The notes under the pieces were generated by a model, which did not search any database, was not told the origin of the DNA, and was given only the letters and a program-made list of their open reading frames with translations. A stretch of DNA of 64,000 bases from Acidobacteriaceae bacterium. GTDB lineage: Bacteria; Acidobacteriota; Terriglobia; Bryobacterales; Bryobacteraceae. The position numbers were made by a program, and so were the translations under genes. Of the stretch, positions 16,263 to 25,105 are shown one piece after another; position 1 is the first letter of the stretch; every line of letters begins with the position of its first letter. The stretch lies in the NCBI GenBank assembly GCA_020247055.1, contig JADCJL010000020.1:30526-94525 (forward strand), written 5' to 3'.

Positions 16263-18062
16263 ATGAAAACAGCTTCTAAACGGCCCGGCCCGGCGCGTTT
16301 GCGCGCCCTGTGGCCCGATATCTGGGCGCTGGTCAAGCCGCGCCGGGGTGCCCTGGGTCTCGGACTCCTCCTCATCGTCATCAGCCGCGTCGCCGGTCTG
16401 GTGCTGCCGGCCTCCACCCGCTATCTCATTGATGATGTCCTCGGCAGGCAGCAGTTCGGGATGCTCAATCCGCTCATCCTCGCCGTCTTTGCCGCCACGG
16501 CCGTGCAGGCGGCCGCCTCCTACAGCCTGACCCAGCTGCTCTCAAAGGCCGCCCAGCGCCTGATCGCCGAGATGCGCGCCAAAGTCCAGTCTCACATCGG
16601 CCGTCTGCCCATCGCCTACTTTGATGCGCACAAATCCGGGGAACTCGTCAGCCGCATCATGACCGACGTCGAAGGCGTTCGCAATCTGGTCGGCACCGGC
16701 CTCGTCGAACTGATCGGCGGCCTGCTCACGGCCCTGCTCTCGCTCTTCATCCTGCTGTCCATCAGCACTTCGATGACCGTGGTCGCCATGGCCGTCGTGC
16801 TTGTCTTCACCGGCCTTCTGCAAAACTTCTTCCGCAAACTGCGCCCGGTGTTCCGGCAGCGCGGCCTCATCCAAAGCGAAGTCACCGGCCGGCTCACTGA
16901 ATCCCTCGGCGGCGCCCGCGTCATCAAGGGCTACCACGCCGAAGCGCGCGAAGAGGAGGTCTTCCGCCAGGGCGCCAACCGGCTGCTCGACAACATCCTG
17001 CAGTCCCTCAGCGGCGTCTCGCTCATGTCGCTTTCGGCCACCCTGCTCATGGGCATCGTCGGCGCCCTCGTCATGTGGATGGGCGCCGGCCAGATCATCG
17101 ACGGAACCCTCACCCTGGGCGGCTTCGTCACCTTTACGGCCTTTCTCGCCTTCCTGATCGCGCCGGTCTTTCAGATCGTCAACATCGGCACCCAATTGAC
17201 CGAAGCCATCGCCGGCCTCGAACGCACCCGCGAAATTCTCAACGAACCGCGCGAGCAGGACGACCCCCGCCGCCAGGTTACCCTCGGGCCCATCCGCGGC
17301 GAAATCCGCTTTGACAACGTCTCGTTCCAATACGAGGAAAACAAGCCGGTGCTCCAGAACATTGGCTTCGTTTCGTCACCGGGCACCATGACGGCGCTGG
17401 TCGGCTCCTCCGGTTCGGGCAAGTCCACCATCATCGGCCTCATCGCGGCTTTCTATGTTCCCAACGAGGGCACGGTCTCGGTCGACGGCATCGACCTGGC
17501 GACCGTCGAAATCGCCAGCTACCGCACCCAAATCGGCGTCGTCCTGCAGGATACGTTCCTGTTTGCCGGCACGATCCGCGAAAACATCGCGTTTTCGAAG
17601 CCCGGCGCCTCGGAAGAGGATCTCATGCGCGCCATTAAGATCGCCCGCGTCGACGAGTTCTGCGAGCGGTTCCCGGATAAGTACGACACCATTGTGGGCG
17701 AGCGTGGCGTCAAGCTTTCGGGCGGCCAGCGTCAGCGGGTCTCCATCGCCCGGGCGATTCTCGCCGACCCGCGGATTTTGATTCTCGATGAGGCCACCAG
17801 TTCGCTCGACAGTGAGAGCGAAGCGCTGATTCAGGAGGGTTTGAACTTCCTGATGAAGGGCCGCACGACCTTCGTCATCGCCCACCGGCTGTCCACCATT
17901 CGCCGGGCCGATCAGATTCTGGTGGTGGAAGCCGGCGAGATTGTGGAGCGCGGAACGCACAGCGAACTGCTTGCGACCCAAGGCCGCTACCGCGAGTTGT
18001 ACAAAAAGCAGCAGGGGCTCGAGAAGAACCTGTTCCTGGCCCCGGGCGAAGGAGATTTCTAG
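16263..18062 (+). CDS. ABC exporter, fused permease and ATPase (MsbA-like)
   Basis: 599-residue half-transporter that would act as a homodimer in the inner membrane. Six transmembrane helices fill about residues 25-320. The nucleotide-binding domain has Walker A GSSGSGKST (about 380), Q-loop GVVLQDTFLF, signature LSGGQRQR (about 484), Walker B ILILDEATSSLD (about 505) and the H-loop FVIAHRLSTI. The closest families are lipid A/lipid and multidrug exporters (MsbA, LmrA type); the substrate cannot be told from sequence. It stands alone, with convergent and divergent neighbours. Confidence 0.92.
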   Translation: MKTASKRPGPARLRALWPDIWALVKPRRGALGLGLLLIVISRVAGLVLPASTRYLIDDVLGRQQFGMLNPLILAVFAATAVQAAASYSLTQLLSKAAQRLIAEMRAKVQSHIGRLPIAYFDAHKSGELVSRIMTDVEGVRNLVGTGLVELIGGLLTALLSLFILLSISTSMTVVAMAVVLVFTGLLQNFFRKLRPVFRQRGLIQSEVTGRLTESLGGARVIKGYHAEAREEEVFRQGANRLLDNILQSLSGVSLMSLSATLLMGIVGALVMWMGAGQIIDGTLTLGGFVTFTAFLAFLIAPVFQIVNIGTQLTEAIAGLERTREILNEPREQDDPRRQVTLGPIRGEIRFDNVSFQYEENKPVLQNIGFVSSPGTMTALVGSSGSGKSTIIGLIAAFYVPNEGTVSVDGIDLATVEIASYRTQIGVVLQDTFLFAGTIRENIAFSKPGASEEDLMRAIKIARVDEFCERFPDKYDTIVGERGVKLSGGQRQRVSIARAILADPRILILDEATSSLDSESEALIQEGLNFLMKGRTTFVIAHRLSTIRRADQILVVEAGEIVERGTHSELLATQGRYRELYKKQQGLEKNLFLAPGEGDF

Positions 18063-18109
18063 CGCTGCGGCGCTTGGCTTCGTTTCGCAATTTGACCTCT
18101 CAAACTGCG

Positions 18110-18141
18110 ACGGTCCGGGAACCTACCGGCTCCCGGACCGT
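18110..18141. terminator. Perfect 11-bp hairpin between convergent genes
   Basis: ACGGTCCGGGA (18110-18120) and TCCCGGACCGT (18131-18141) form an uninterrupted stem around a 10-base loop. It lies between the stops of the ABC exporter and the VCBS protein. No U tract follows on either strand, so it may stop transcription only with help from Rho or serve to protect mRNA ends. Confidence 0.5.
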
Positions 18142-18155
18142 GGTCAGGAGCAAAA

Positions 18156-19262
18156 CTACTTCGTCAAATTCTCAAACCAGTAGCATCCGCTCTTGCCGCC
18201 CACGGCGAGATCAAGGTCCCCGTCCCCGTCCATATCGCCCACGGCGATCTGCATCCCGGCTCCGGCCATCCCGCCGTAGTCGATGATGTGCCGCACCCAC
18301 TCGATGCGCTTGCCGTCCGTGGTCCGCTGATACTCGTACCAGTAGATGCCCAGCGCATCGTTCACCCCCGGCTCATGGTCATGCGCGAACAGCCGCTTGC
18401 CCGCCAGCAGGTCCTTCTTGCCGTCCCCGTTCAGGTCCACCAGCGCCGTGGCGTGCGCCTGGCTCCAAACATCGTCTACTTTCTGTTCGTTGCTGAACTT
18501 CCCGTCGGCGTCCTGGGTTAGCCAGTAGATGCCAAAGTCGTGCGCGTGCGGCCAAACGATGTCGTTCCGTCCGTCGCCGTTCACATCGAGCGTGTACATA
18601 AACCCGGTCGCTTTCTTGATGTCCCAGGCCGCATGCTCGGTCCAGTTCGGCGCCTCGAGCCACCCCTTCGGGGTGATAATGTCCGTCTTGCCGTCTTTGT
18701 TCACATCTCCGGCGCCAATCCCGTGGCCGAAGTTCTTCTCGTTCACGGCCCGGCGCTCGAACTTCCCTTTCACAAACTCGTAGTACACCGTCGGACCCTT
18801 GCCGCCGAACTGCGGCAGAATCTCGTTGGCCTTGCCGTCGTTGTTCAAATCCACAAAGAACATGAACTCGACGCTGTAGCCCTCATCAATCAAATGCTCC
18901 TTCCAGGCGCCCGTCTTGCCGGGGTTCTCAAACCAGGCGATGCGCTTTGAAAAGTAGCTGCAGCTGATCACGTCCATGCGTCCGTCGCCGTTGACGTCCA
19001 TCGTCAGGTCCGTGAAGTTATCGAGGTAGTTATTCAAAAACCCCATCGTCCGGAACTTGTGGCTCTTCCACTTCTTGCCCGGCAGCTGTTCGTGCCAGTA
19101 CTCGCCGTTGACGACGTCGATGCGTCCGTCCCCGTTCAAATCCGCCAGCGCCGCGGTTTCGTTGGCGCCGAAGTGCAGTTGGTGTCTCCGGAACGGAATG
19201 TCTTCATTGCGGCCAGCCCACAAAGAGCCGGCGGCCAGCAGAATTAAAGCGTAGCGATGCAT
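18156..19262 (-). CDS. Secreted FG-GAP/VCBS repeat protein
   Basis: 368 residues with a signal peptide (MHRYALILLAAGSLWA). It then has repeated calcium-binding blades of the form DLNGDGRIDVV, DVNGDGRMDVI, DVNKDGKTDII, DVNGDGRNDIV, DLNGDGKKDLL and DMDGDGDLDLA. These predict an integrin-like beta-propeller outside the cytoplasm. Such proteins are abundant in Acidobacteria and Planctomycetes. Binding to carbohydrate or other extracellular ligands is a family-level guess. The five to seven DxDxDG loops are intact. Confidence 0.88.
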   Translation of the reverse strand: MHRYALILLAAGSLWAGRNEDIPFRRHQLHFGANETAALADLNGDGRIDVVNGEYWHEQLPGKKWKSHKFRTMGFLNNYLDNFTDLTMDVNGDGRMDVISCSYFSKRIAWFENPGKTGAWKEHLIDEGYSVEFMFFVDLNNDGKANEILPQFGGKGPTVYYEFVKGKFERRAVNEKNFGHGIGAGDVNKDGKTDIITPKGWLEAPNWTEHAAWDIKKATGFMYTLDVNGDGRNDIVWPHAHDFGIYWLTQDADGKFSNEQKVDDVWSQAHATALVDLNGDGKKDLLAGKRLFAHDHEPGVNDALGIYWYEYQRTTDGKRIEWVRHIIDYGGMAGAGMQIAVGDMDGDGDLDLAVGGKSGCYWFENLTK

Positions 19263-19272
19263 CGCCCCGATT

Positions 19273-19662
19273 CTATCGGAGAATGCCCCGCCGTAGCAGG
19301 TCGGGCAGAATCTGCCGCCGCAGGCTCGGCGAAATCAGCTCCCGGTCGTCCCCGGCCCCAAACCAGATCAGCTCGGCAATCTCGCCGCTCGCCACCGGCT
19401 CGCCGTCGAGCGCCCCCGTATAGAGCGAAATCCGCACCCGCCGCGCCTCGCCCGCCGCCTCGTCCTCGTAATCCCCAAAGTGCTCTATAGCATTTATCCC
19501 GGCGTTCAGCTCCTCGCGGATCTCCCGCGCGAGCGCCTGCTGCTCGCTCTCGCCCGCCTCCGGCTTGCCGCCCGGTAGAATCAGCAGCGCCGTCCCGCGC
19601 TGCTTCCGGCACAGCAGCACCCGGTTATCCCGCACCACCAGCAGACCGATCTTGTGAATCAT
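19273..19662 (-). CDS. Nudix hydrolase
   Basis: 129 residues with a complete Nudix box from Gly32 to Glu51 (GGKPEAGESEQQALAREIRE), so a nucleoside-diphosphate-linked substrate is hydrolysed with Mg2+. The N terminus (MIHKIGLLVVRDNRVLLCRK) resembles MutT-like housecleaning enzymes. It overlaps the upstream U32 gene as ATGA, so the two are translationally coupled. The substrate cannot be assigned. Confidence 0.88.
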   Translation of the reverse strand: MIHKIGLLVVRDNRVLLCRKQRGTALLILPGGKPEAGESEQQALAREIREELNAGINAIEHFGDYEDEAAGEARRVRISLYTGALDGEPVASGEIAELIWFGAGDDRELISPSLRRQILPDLLRRGILR

Positions 19663-22049
19663 TGGAGAATCGGAAAGGTCCGGTAATCATGCGGTACAAA
19701 CAGGCTGCCTTCGGTCGTCGCCACCGGCAGCTGCAGCCGCCGCCCGTGCCGCAGCGCCTGCTCAAACTGCTCCGTCACGGCCATCACCTGCGCCCCGCTC
19801 TCGTGCGCGAACTCGAGCCGGTAGTGCCGAATCCCGGCCGCCTTCCAGCGTCCGAGATGCGCCCCCGCCTCCTGCGCCTCGGCCCCAAACACCGTGTTCC
19901 GGCACCCCGCGTCCGCCAGCACCGGATGCGCCCGCCCCTGCTGGTCCCGCACCGCCACCCGGTGCGCCTCGCACGGCCGCCCACAGTCTTTGTACGAAGT
20001 CCCCGTTGACAGAAACCGGCAGAAGACGCAGTGCTCGGTATGAAACACCGGCAAGTGCTGATAGGCAATCGCCTCAATCTGCTCCGGCCCCACCCGCCGC
20101 GCCAGCTCCGCCACCTGCTCGGCGTTCAGGTCGTGCGCCGGGGTGATCCGCTCGAGCCCCATCGCGAGAAACGCATCGGCCGCCAGCGAGTTGGCCGCGT
20201 TCAAACTGAAGTCGCCCACCATCGCCGCCCGGCCCCGCAGCACCGGAATCAGACTCGCCGGCCGCACCAGCAGCGGCACCCCCAGCCGGGCCATAAACTC
20301 GGCCATCTTCTCCTCGCCCGGCTTCAGAATCCGCGGCGTCGCCACCCGCACCGTCAACCCCGTCGCCAGCACCCGGTCGAGCGACGGCCGCAGCCCGTAC
20401 AGGTCCAGGTAGTCGAGCGTGATGCTCGCCGGCGCCAGGGCCATCGCCGCCTCGAGCTGCTCCGGCGTCCGGACGAGCAGGTGCAGCTCGAGCGGCACCC
20501 CGGCCGCCGGCCGCGGCTTCACCTCCGCCGTGACCTCGCGGATCACCGCCGGCGCCCGCTCCCCCTGCTGCTCCTGCAGCCGCTCGGCCGCCTCGCGCCG
20601 CACCCGGTTCAGCAGCGAGACCGGCACAAACGGCTCTCCCTCGGCCGTCAACTCCACCGTCCGCAACTCGTACGGCGTATTGCCCAACCGGCTGAACTGC
20701 TCCCGCAACGGTTCGCGCGTCACCCCCCGGCTCTGCGCCGCCCCGAGCGGCTCGCCGGAATCCACGGTCACCGTCACCCCGCCCACGCGCCACACCGTCC
20801 GCAGCGGCGCGCCCACCCGCGCCTCCACCGTCACATCCACCGGCTGCTTCCGCACGAGCGTCCCCTGCGTATACGGCCTCGCCGCCCGGTCCACCTCGGC
20901 GTCATGCGTCCGCCAGACGAGGTCGCCGGGCCGTATGCGCCGGAAGTCGATCGCCCCGTTGGCAAACCGCAACTCGCCCCGCTCGCTGACGCTGTAGACG
21001 CTGCCGCCCTCCTCCCGCTCCTGCGGGCTGCGCCAGTCGGCGGCGTCGAACACCACCCCGTCGCCCGGCTTGCACGGCACGTCCAGCTCGACGATCACCG
21101 CCTCGGCCAGCACCTGCTGAACCGTCCCCAGCCGCACCCCGCGATGCCGCGGCGACCGCCCCTCCACCACCGCCTGATGGTTCGTCCCGGTGAGGAAGAA
21201 CGGGCCGAGCCCCCGCGAATAGGCCTGTTCGAGCAGCGGTTTCTGCCCGGAGACGTCTGCCCCGTCCACCGCCATCCGGTACGCCCGCGTCGTCAGTGCC
21301 ACGTAGGCCGCGTCTTTGTACCGGCCTTCGATCTTCAGCGCGCTTACCCCGGCGGCGATCATCTCCGGCACCTGTTCGAGCGTGTACAGGTCGCCCGGCG
21401 AAAGCAGATACCGCGCCTCGCCGAGCGGCGCAACGCTCCCGTCCACTACCAGTTCATACGGCAGACGGCAGGCCTGCGCGCACTGCCCCCGGTTGGCGCT
21501 GCGCCCGCCCCACGCCTCTGAGGAGAAGCACTGCCCGGAGTAGGCCACGCACAGCGCGCCGTGAACGAAGATCTCGAGCTCGCAGCCTGTGGCCTCGTAA
21601 ATCGCCCGGATCTCGCCCAGTGACAGCTCCCGCGCCAGGGTCACGCGCTGCACGCCCAGGCTCTGCGCGAGCTTCACGCCTTCGGCGTTGGTGATACTCA
21701 TCTGGGTGCTGGCGTGGATTTCGAGCTCCGGCGCCAGTTCCCGCACGAGGCGCAGCACGCCAACGTCTTGAATGATGACGGCGTCCACCCCGGCGCTGGC
21801 GATGGCGGCCAGCACCCGTTTGGCCTCGGCGAGTTCGTGCTCGAAGACGAGGGTATTGAAGGTGACGTAGCCCCGGACGCCCCGCTGGTGCAGCGTCCGC
21901 ATCACTTCCGGCAGCTCGTCGAGGGCGAAACCGACTTTAGCGCGGGCGGTGAAGTGTTTCAGGCCAAAGTAGACCGAGTCCGCCCCCGCTTCGACCGCGG
22001 CCCGCAGCTGCGGCCAATACCCCGCGGGGCTCATGATTTCCGGCTTCAC
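19659..22049 (-). CDS. U32-family protein, candidate tRNA/rRNA hydroxylation enzyme (RlhA/TrhP group)
   Basis: 796 residues of the peptidase U32 (collagenase-like) family. Despite the name, characterised members (RlhA, TrhP, UbiU/V) are Fe-S enzymes that hydroxylate RNA or ubiquinone precursors. The N-terminal barrel (MSPAGYWPQLRAAVEAGAD) precedes the conserved cysteine segments: HGALCVAYSGQCF (about 160-175), GQCAQACRLPY (about 190) and a distal pair in HTEHCVFCRFL. A DUF3656-like middle and C-terminal barrel make it the long RlhA-type architecture. It is translationally coupled to a Nudix hydrolase. Confidence 0.82.
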   Translation of the reverse strand: MKPEIMSPAGYWPQLRAAVEAGADSVYFGLKHFTARAKVGFALDELPEVMRTLHQRGVRGYVTFNTLVFEHELAEAKRVLAAIASAGVDAVIIQDVGVLRLVRELAPELEIHASTQMSITNAEGVKLAQSLGVQRVTLARELSLGEIRAIYEATGCELEIFVHGALCVAYSGQCFSSEAWGGRSANRGQCAQACRLPYELVVDGSVAPLGEARYLLSPGDLYTLEQVPEMIAAGVSALKIEGRYKDAAYVALTTRAYRMAVDGADVSGQKPLLEQAYSRGLGPFFLTGTNHQAVVEGRSPRHRGVRLGTVQQVLAEAVIVELDVPCKPGDGVVFDAADWRSPQEREEGGSVYSVSERGELRFANGAIDFRRIRPGDLVWRTHDAEVDRAARPYTQGTLVRKQPVDVTVEARVGAPLRTVWRVGGVTVTVDSGEPLGAAQSRGVTREPLREQFSRLGNTPYELRTVELTAEGEPFVPVSLLNRVRREAAERLQEQQGERAPAVIREVTAEVKPRPAAGVPLELHLLVRTPEQLEAAMALAPASITLDYLDLYGLRPSLDRVLATGLTVRVATPRILKPGEEKMAEFMARLGVPLLVRPASLIPVLRGRAAMVGDFSLNAANSLAADAFLAMGLERITPAHDLNAEQVAELARRVGPEQIEAIAYQHLPVFHTEHCVFCRFLSTGTSYKDCGRPCEAHRVAVRDQQGRAHPVLADAGCRNTVFGAEAQEAGAHLGRWKAAGIRHYRLEFAHESGAQVMAVTEQFEQALRHGRRLQLPVATTEGSLFVPHDYRTFPILQ

Positions 22050-22097
22050 CCCTCTAGGATAGCGCCCCGCCTTGTGATACCCTAAAAAGTAACGCGT

Positions 22098-22172
22098 GGC
22101 GCTATCGTCTAGTGGTTAGGACGGGGCCCTCTCAAGGCCCAGGCAGGAGTTCAATTCTCCTTAGCGCTACCA
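22098..22172 (+). tRNA. tRNA-Glu(CUC), CCA encoded
   Basis: The cloverleaf folds by hand. Acceptor GGCGCTA pairs with TAGCGCT (G-U at the first pair). The D arm is GTCTAGTGGTTAGGAC. The anticodon stem GGGCC/GGCCC carries loop CTCTCAA with anticodon CTC. The T arm is AGGAG-TTCAATT-CTCCT, followed by A and CCA. The match to bacterial tRNA-Glu identity elements (GTCTAG D arm, C-T-N-T-C-A loop pattern) supports Glu, decoding GAG. It lies between the leftward U32 gene and a leftward small orphan gene, and is itself transcribed rightward. Confidence 0.93.
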
Positions 22173-22178
22173 AAGTTC

Positions 22179-22496
22179 TCAGATATCGCCGAATTTGTCC
22201 CAGCGATACTTGCTATTGTTGGGCTTGGCTTTATCGTCTTTCCGGCCGAGCGCCAGAATGTGCTGATCGGCGCCGTTCTTACCCCGGTAGACCCAGGCGA
22301 TTCCAGTATCGTTTGTCAGGTGCGCATGCTTGGCGTGGGCGTCCAGGGCTGAAGGACCGGGCGTACCGTAGCCGGGAGCGCGGGTACGCACCTCGGTCAG
22401 CTTGTTCAAAATGCTCTGATCTGCTTCGCAGGCGGTGCGCAGCTGGGCGGTTTCGTAAGTCATGGCCATATGTTCGGGGTAATCCTCCACGAACAT
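22179..22496 (-). CDS. Small protein of unknown function downstream of the DUF72 gene
   Basis: 105 residues starting at ATG 22496, one base after the DUF72 stop, so probably translated from the same message. The C-terminal half (GIAWVYRGKNGADQHILALG, then RKDDKAK) faintly resembles the ribonuclease-fold strands of RelE/ParE-type proteins (WxVxYR...ILxxGxHxD). No adjacent antitoxin gene is seen. The upstream half is helical with an AMTYETAQLRTACEADQSIL segment. It ends 7 bases before the 3' end of the oppositely transcribed tRNA-Glu. The call is a conserved-looking orphan; function unassigned. Confidence 0.5.
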   Translation of the reverse strand: MFVEDYPEHMAMTYETAQLRTACEADQSILNKLTEVRTRAPGYGTPGPSALDAHAKHAHLTNDTGIAWVYRGKNGADQHILALGRKDDKAKPNNSKYRWDKFGDI

Positions 22497-22497
22497 C

Positions 22498-23391
22498 TTA
22501 CGCCATCGCCAGATGCCGCAGTAGCGGCCCCTCGGTCCGTACCGGCTGCCGCTTCGGCAGGGCAAACCGCTGCTTCATCGCCAGCGCGTTCCAGAAGGAT
22601 TGCCCCCCGGCATCGTTCGTGAAAAACACGAACGACCGGTCGGCGAATGCCGCCACATCCTGCACCCGGACCTGCCACTGATCCAACTCCGCCACCGAGT
22701 ACCGGTATCCCGGGCCCCGCGATGGCAACCGCTCGTCAAAGTCCACATACCAGTCCGGCCGCTGCTTGCCGTGCAGTCGCGTGTAGCCGATGGCCGACGT
22801 CAGATGCGCCGTCGGGCCCATCGCCCGCACATGCTCCGGCTGATCAATGTTGGCAAACCCCACCCGGTGGTCGATCAACGTCCCGATCGCCTCCGGACAC
22901 GCCCAACTCTCGTGCCGCAGCTCCGCCACCAGCGGAAACTCGGCAAACGTCCGGCGCACCTCGATCAAGTAGTCCCGGTTCTCCTGCGTAAACCGAAACG
23001 ACCAGGGAAAGGTCATCAGCACCGCCCCGAGCTTTCCCGCCCGGCGTAGCGGCCGCAGCGCCGCGCAAAACGCCTCCACCGAGGGCACATCCAGTCGCCG
23101 TTCGTGCGTAAACTGCCGGTGCAGCCGGGCTACAAACTGAAACCGCGGGTTGCAAGCGCTCTTGTCCAGCCAGTACTTCACCACCTCCGGCCGCGGGTAG
23201 GACTCAAAACTCGCCGGAATCTCCACCGTGTCGAACCGCTCGGCAATGAACTCCAGCGCGTGAAAACCCTTCCGCCTCCCCGCCGGATAAATCACCCCTT
23301 CCCAATGCGGAAAGTTCCAGCCGGAGGGGCCAACCAACACTGGCGTGCTGGCAGGCAGTAACGATACGGGGTCCAGAGAATACTGAGTCAT
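22498..23391 (-). CDS. DUF72 (YecE-family) protein
   Basis: 297 residues of the DUF72 barrel family. Conserved pieces are VGPSGWNFPHWEGVIYPAG at the N terminus, YPRPEVVKYWLDKS, FVARLHRQFTHERRL, AELRHESWA (about 165), YTRLHGKQRPDWY and the C-terminal FVFFTNDAGG. The biochemical role is not established. A sigma-70 promoter with 17-base spacing lies upstream (23430-23458), so this gene and the small orphan after it form their own transcript, separate from cysK. Confidence 0.85.
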   Translation of the reverse strand: MTQYSLDPVSLLPASTPVLVGPSGWNFPHWEGVIYPAGRRKGFHALEFIAERFDTVEIPASFESYPRPEVVKYWLDKSACNPRFQFVARLHRQFTHERRLDVPSVEAFCAALRPLRRAGKLGAVLMTFPWSFRFTQENRDYLIEVRRTFAEFPLVAELRHESWACPEAIGTLIDHRVGFANIDQPEHVRAMGPTAHLTSAIGYTRLHGKQRPDWYVDFDERLPSRGPGYRYSVAELDQWQVRVQDVAAFADRSFVFFTNDAGGQSFWNALAMKQRFALPKRQPVRTEGPLLRHLAMA

Positions 23392-23429
23392 GGGCGGCCT
23401 CGGTTCTGTTTTGCTTTTTATTCGCCACC

Positions 23430-23458
23430 AGAATAAAGCAGATCCCGCCGCCGGTCAA
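23430..23458 (-). promoter_or_regulatory. Sigma-70-type promoter for the DUF72 gene
   Basis: On the minus strand TTGACC (23453-23458) and TATTCT (23430-23435) are 17 bases apart. The leader to the ATG at 23391 is about 32 bases. Confidence 0.7.
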
Positions 23459-23497
23459 GGAAATTATTCGCCCCTTGTTCGCCTTTTGCCCGCCCAA

Positions 23498-23538
23498 ATA
23501 AAAAACGCCTTCGCGTAACCTACCGCATCGCGAAAGCG
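23498..23538 (-). terminator. Intrinsic terminator after the rrf2-cysK operon
   Basis: On the minus strand CGCTTTCGCG (23529-23538) pairs with CGCGAAGGCG (23506-23515, one wobble) around 13 bases. It is followed by TTTTTTAT. A second 10-bp stem (GACGGGCGCG with CGCGCCCGTC, between 23566 and 23605) lies closer to the cysK stop but lacks a U tract. Confidence 0.8.
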
Positions 23539-23617
23539 CTATACATTTAAATCCCCGTTACGAAGGACGGGCGCGCACCCCAAACCATAAAGTTACGCGC
23601 CCGTCTCTTTCGCACCG

Positions 23618-24571
23618 CTATTCGAACATGCCCTCGTATAGCACGCTGCTCAGGTAACGTTCCCCGGAATCCGGCAACACGACCACGATGGTTTTGCCTT
23701 TCATCGCCGGCTCCTGCGCCAGCTTTAAGGCCGCCGCGGCAGCGGCGCCACAGGAGATGCCGCACAGGATGCCCTCTTCGCGGGCCAGGCGCCGGGCGAC
23801 TTCGACGGCCTCTTCATTGGTAACCTGCTCAACCCGGTCGACGATGGACAGATCGAGCGTGCCGGGGATGAAGCCCGCGCCAATGCCTTGAATTTTGTGC
23901 GGCCCCGGCTTGACCGTCTCGCCGTTGCGCGTCTGCGTGATCACGGGGCTGTTGGCGGGTTCTACCGCCACCGACAGGATCTGCTTGCCGCGCGTGTGTT
24001 TAAAGTAGCGGGAGATGCCGGTGATCGTTCCGCCGGTGCCCACACCGGCCACCAGAGCGTCCATGTTGCCGTCGAGGTCGTCCCAGATCTCCGGGCCGGT
24101 TGTCTGTTCGTGAATGGCCGGATTAGCCGGGTTCTTGAACTGCTGCAGGAGAACGTACCGGTCCGGGTCGCGCGCCACCAGCTCTTCGGCCTTCGCGATC
24201 GCTCCCTTCATCCCCAGGGGACCGTCGGTCAGCACGAGGTTGGCGCCAAAGGCCTTCAGCACCTTGCGGCGTTCAATCGACATGGTTTCGGGCATGGTCA
24301 GGGTGATGCCGTACCCGCGCGAGGCGGCGACAAACGCCAGCGCGATGCCTGTGTTGCCGCTCGTTGGTTCGATCAGCTCCTTGCCGGGGGTGAGGATGCC
24401 CCGCTTTTCGGCGTCCCACACCATGGAGGCGCCGATGCGGCATTTGACGGAGTAGGCCGGGTTGCGCCCTTCCACCTTGGCATAAACGGTTGCTCCGCCG
24501 GGAGCGACCACACGGTTCAGTTTTACGAGCGGCGTGTTGCCGATCGATAGCGAGTTGTCCTGATAGAGCAT
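23618..24571 (-). CDS. cysK: Cysteine synthase A (O-acetylserine sulfhydrylase)
   Basis: PLP enzyme joining O-acetylserine and sulfide into cysteine. 317 residues are read from ATG 24571. An in-frame extension of 33 codons overlaps rrf2 and is not expected. The Schiff-base Lys lies in [12 protein letters not shown] (about residue 43). TSGNTGIAL (about 70), [16 protein letters not shown] (about 178) and the C-terminal [13 protein letters not shown] complete the CysK signature. It lies 19 bases downstream of an Rrf2 regulator, recalling CymR, which in Bacillus pairs with CysK. That parallel suggests sulfur-responsive control. Confidence 0.96.
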   Translation of the reverse strand: MLYQDNSLSIGNTPLVKLNRVVAPGGATVYAKVEGRNPAYSVKCRIGASMVWDAEKRGILTPGKELIEPTSGNTGIALAFVAASRGYGITLTMPETMSIERRKVLKAFGANLVLTDGPLGMKGAIAKAEELVARDPDRYVLLQQFKNPANPAIHEQTTGPEIWDDLDGNMDALVAGVGTGGTITGISRYFKHTRGKQILSVAVEPANSPVITQTRNGETVKPGPHKIQGIGAGFIPGTLDLSIVDRVEQVTNEEAVEVARRLAREEGILCGISCGAAAAAALKLAQEPAMKGKTIVVVLPDSGERYLSSVLYEGMFE

Positions 24572-24590
24572 CGTTGCAATTCCTTCGAGT

Positions 24591-25019
24591 TTAGATATCC
24601 CAGTTGGGAATGTACTTGCCTTGGCGTTCTTTCCAGCGCAGCGTGAGATCGGCGAGGCTGGTTTGATCAATCACTTCGGAGATCGCCCGGTCCACCCGGT
24701 GCCACATTTCGGAAAACGGAGTCTCTCCGCGACGATGGACGGCGCCCGGCGGGGCGCCCTTGCCCCCGTCGACATGCCGGATCACCTCACCCACGGTGAT
24801 GGCCTCCGGCGGCCGGGCCAGCAGATAGCCGCCATCGGCGCCTCGCCGCGATTCGACAAAGCCGCCCTGCTTGAGGCCGGCGAGAATCAGTTCGAGAAAC
24901 TTCTGCGGAATCTTCTGGCGGCGGGCGATGTCGGCGATCTTGATGGGCGTGGCGCCGCCCTGGGCGGCCAAGTCAAACAGGGCGTGCAATGCGTATTCGC
25001 CTTTCACCGAGATCGTCAT
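24591..25019 (-). CDS. Rrf2-family transcriptional regulator without cysteines, CymR-like
   Basis: 142 residues with the N-terminal winged helix of Rrf2 proteins ([60 protein letters not shown]). The cysteines that bind an Fe-S cluster in IscR and RsrR are absent; no Cys is seen at all. CymR, which represses cysteine metabolism and works together with CysK, is also clusterless. With cysK next in the operon, a cysteine-responsive repressor is the best inference. Its own promoter holds an inverted repeat over the -10 box, consistent with autoregulation. Confidence 0.88.
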   Translation of the reverse strand: MTISVKGEYALHALFDLAAQGGATPIKIADIARRQKIPQKFLELILAGLKQGGFVESRRGADGGYLLARPPEAITVGEVIRHVDGGKGAPPGAVHRRGETPFSEMWHRVDRAISEVIDQTSLADLTLRWKERQGKYIPNWDI

Positions 25020-25058
25020 TTGTACCTGTTCCAGCGGGTCGCGGGGAGACGAAACCGC

Positions 25059-25085
25059 AATCCCTAATTCCCACTAGGGATTATA
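25059..25085 (-). promoter_or_regulatory. Promoter -10 and candidate operator of the rrf2-cysK operon
   Basis: A perfect inverted repeat, AATCCCTA (25059-25066) and TAGGGATT (25075-25082), has an 8-base spacer. It overlaps a TATAAT -10 box on the minus strand (25080-25085) and the expected start site. The -35 region is poor, as is common for regulated promoters. The 27-bp layout fits Rrf2 dimer sites in size, and the adjacent rrf2 gene is the natural ligand. Confidence 0.6.
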
Positions 25086-25105
25086 CTATTTGTCGCAAGC
25101 GGGGA

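Noticed and set aside
20031..21521. Open frame of 496 residues on the plus strand over the U32 gene
   Set aside because: Arg/His/Pro-rich with no motif; the leftward U32 protein is well supported.
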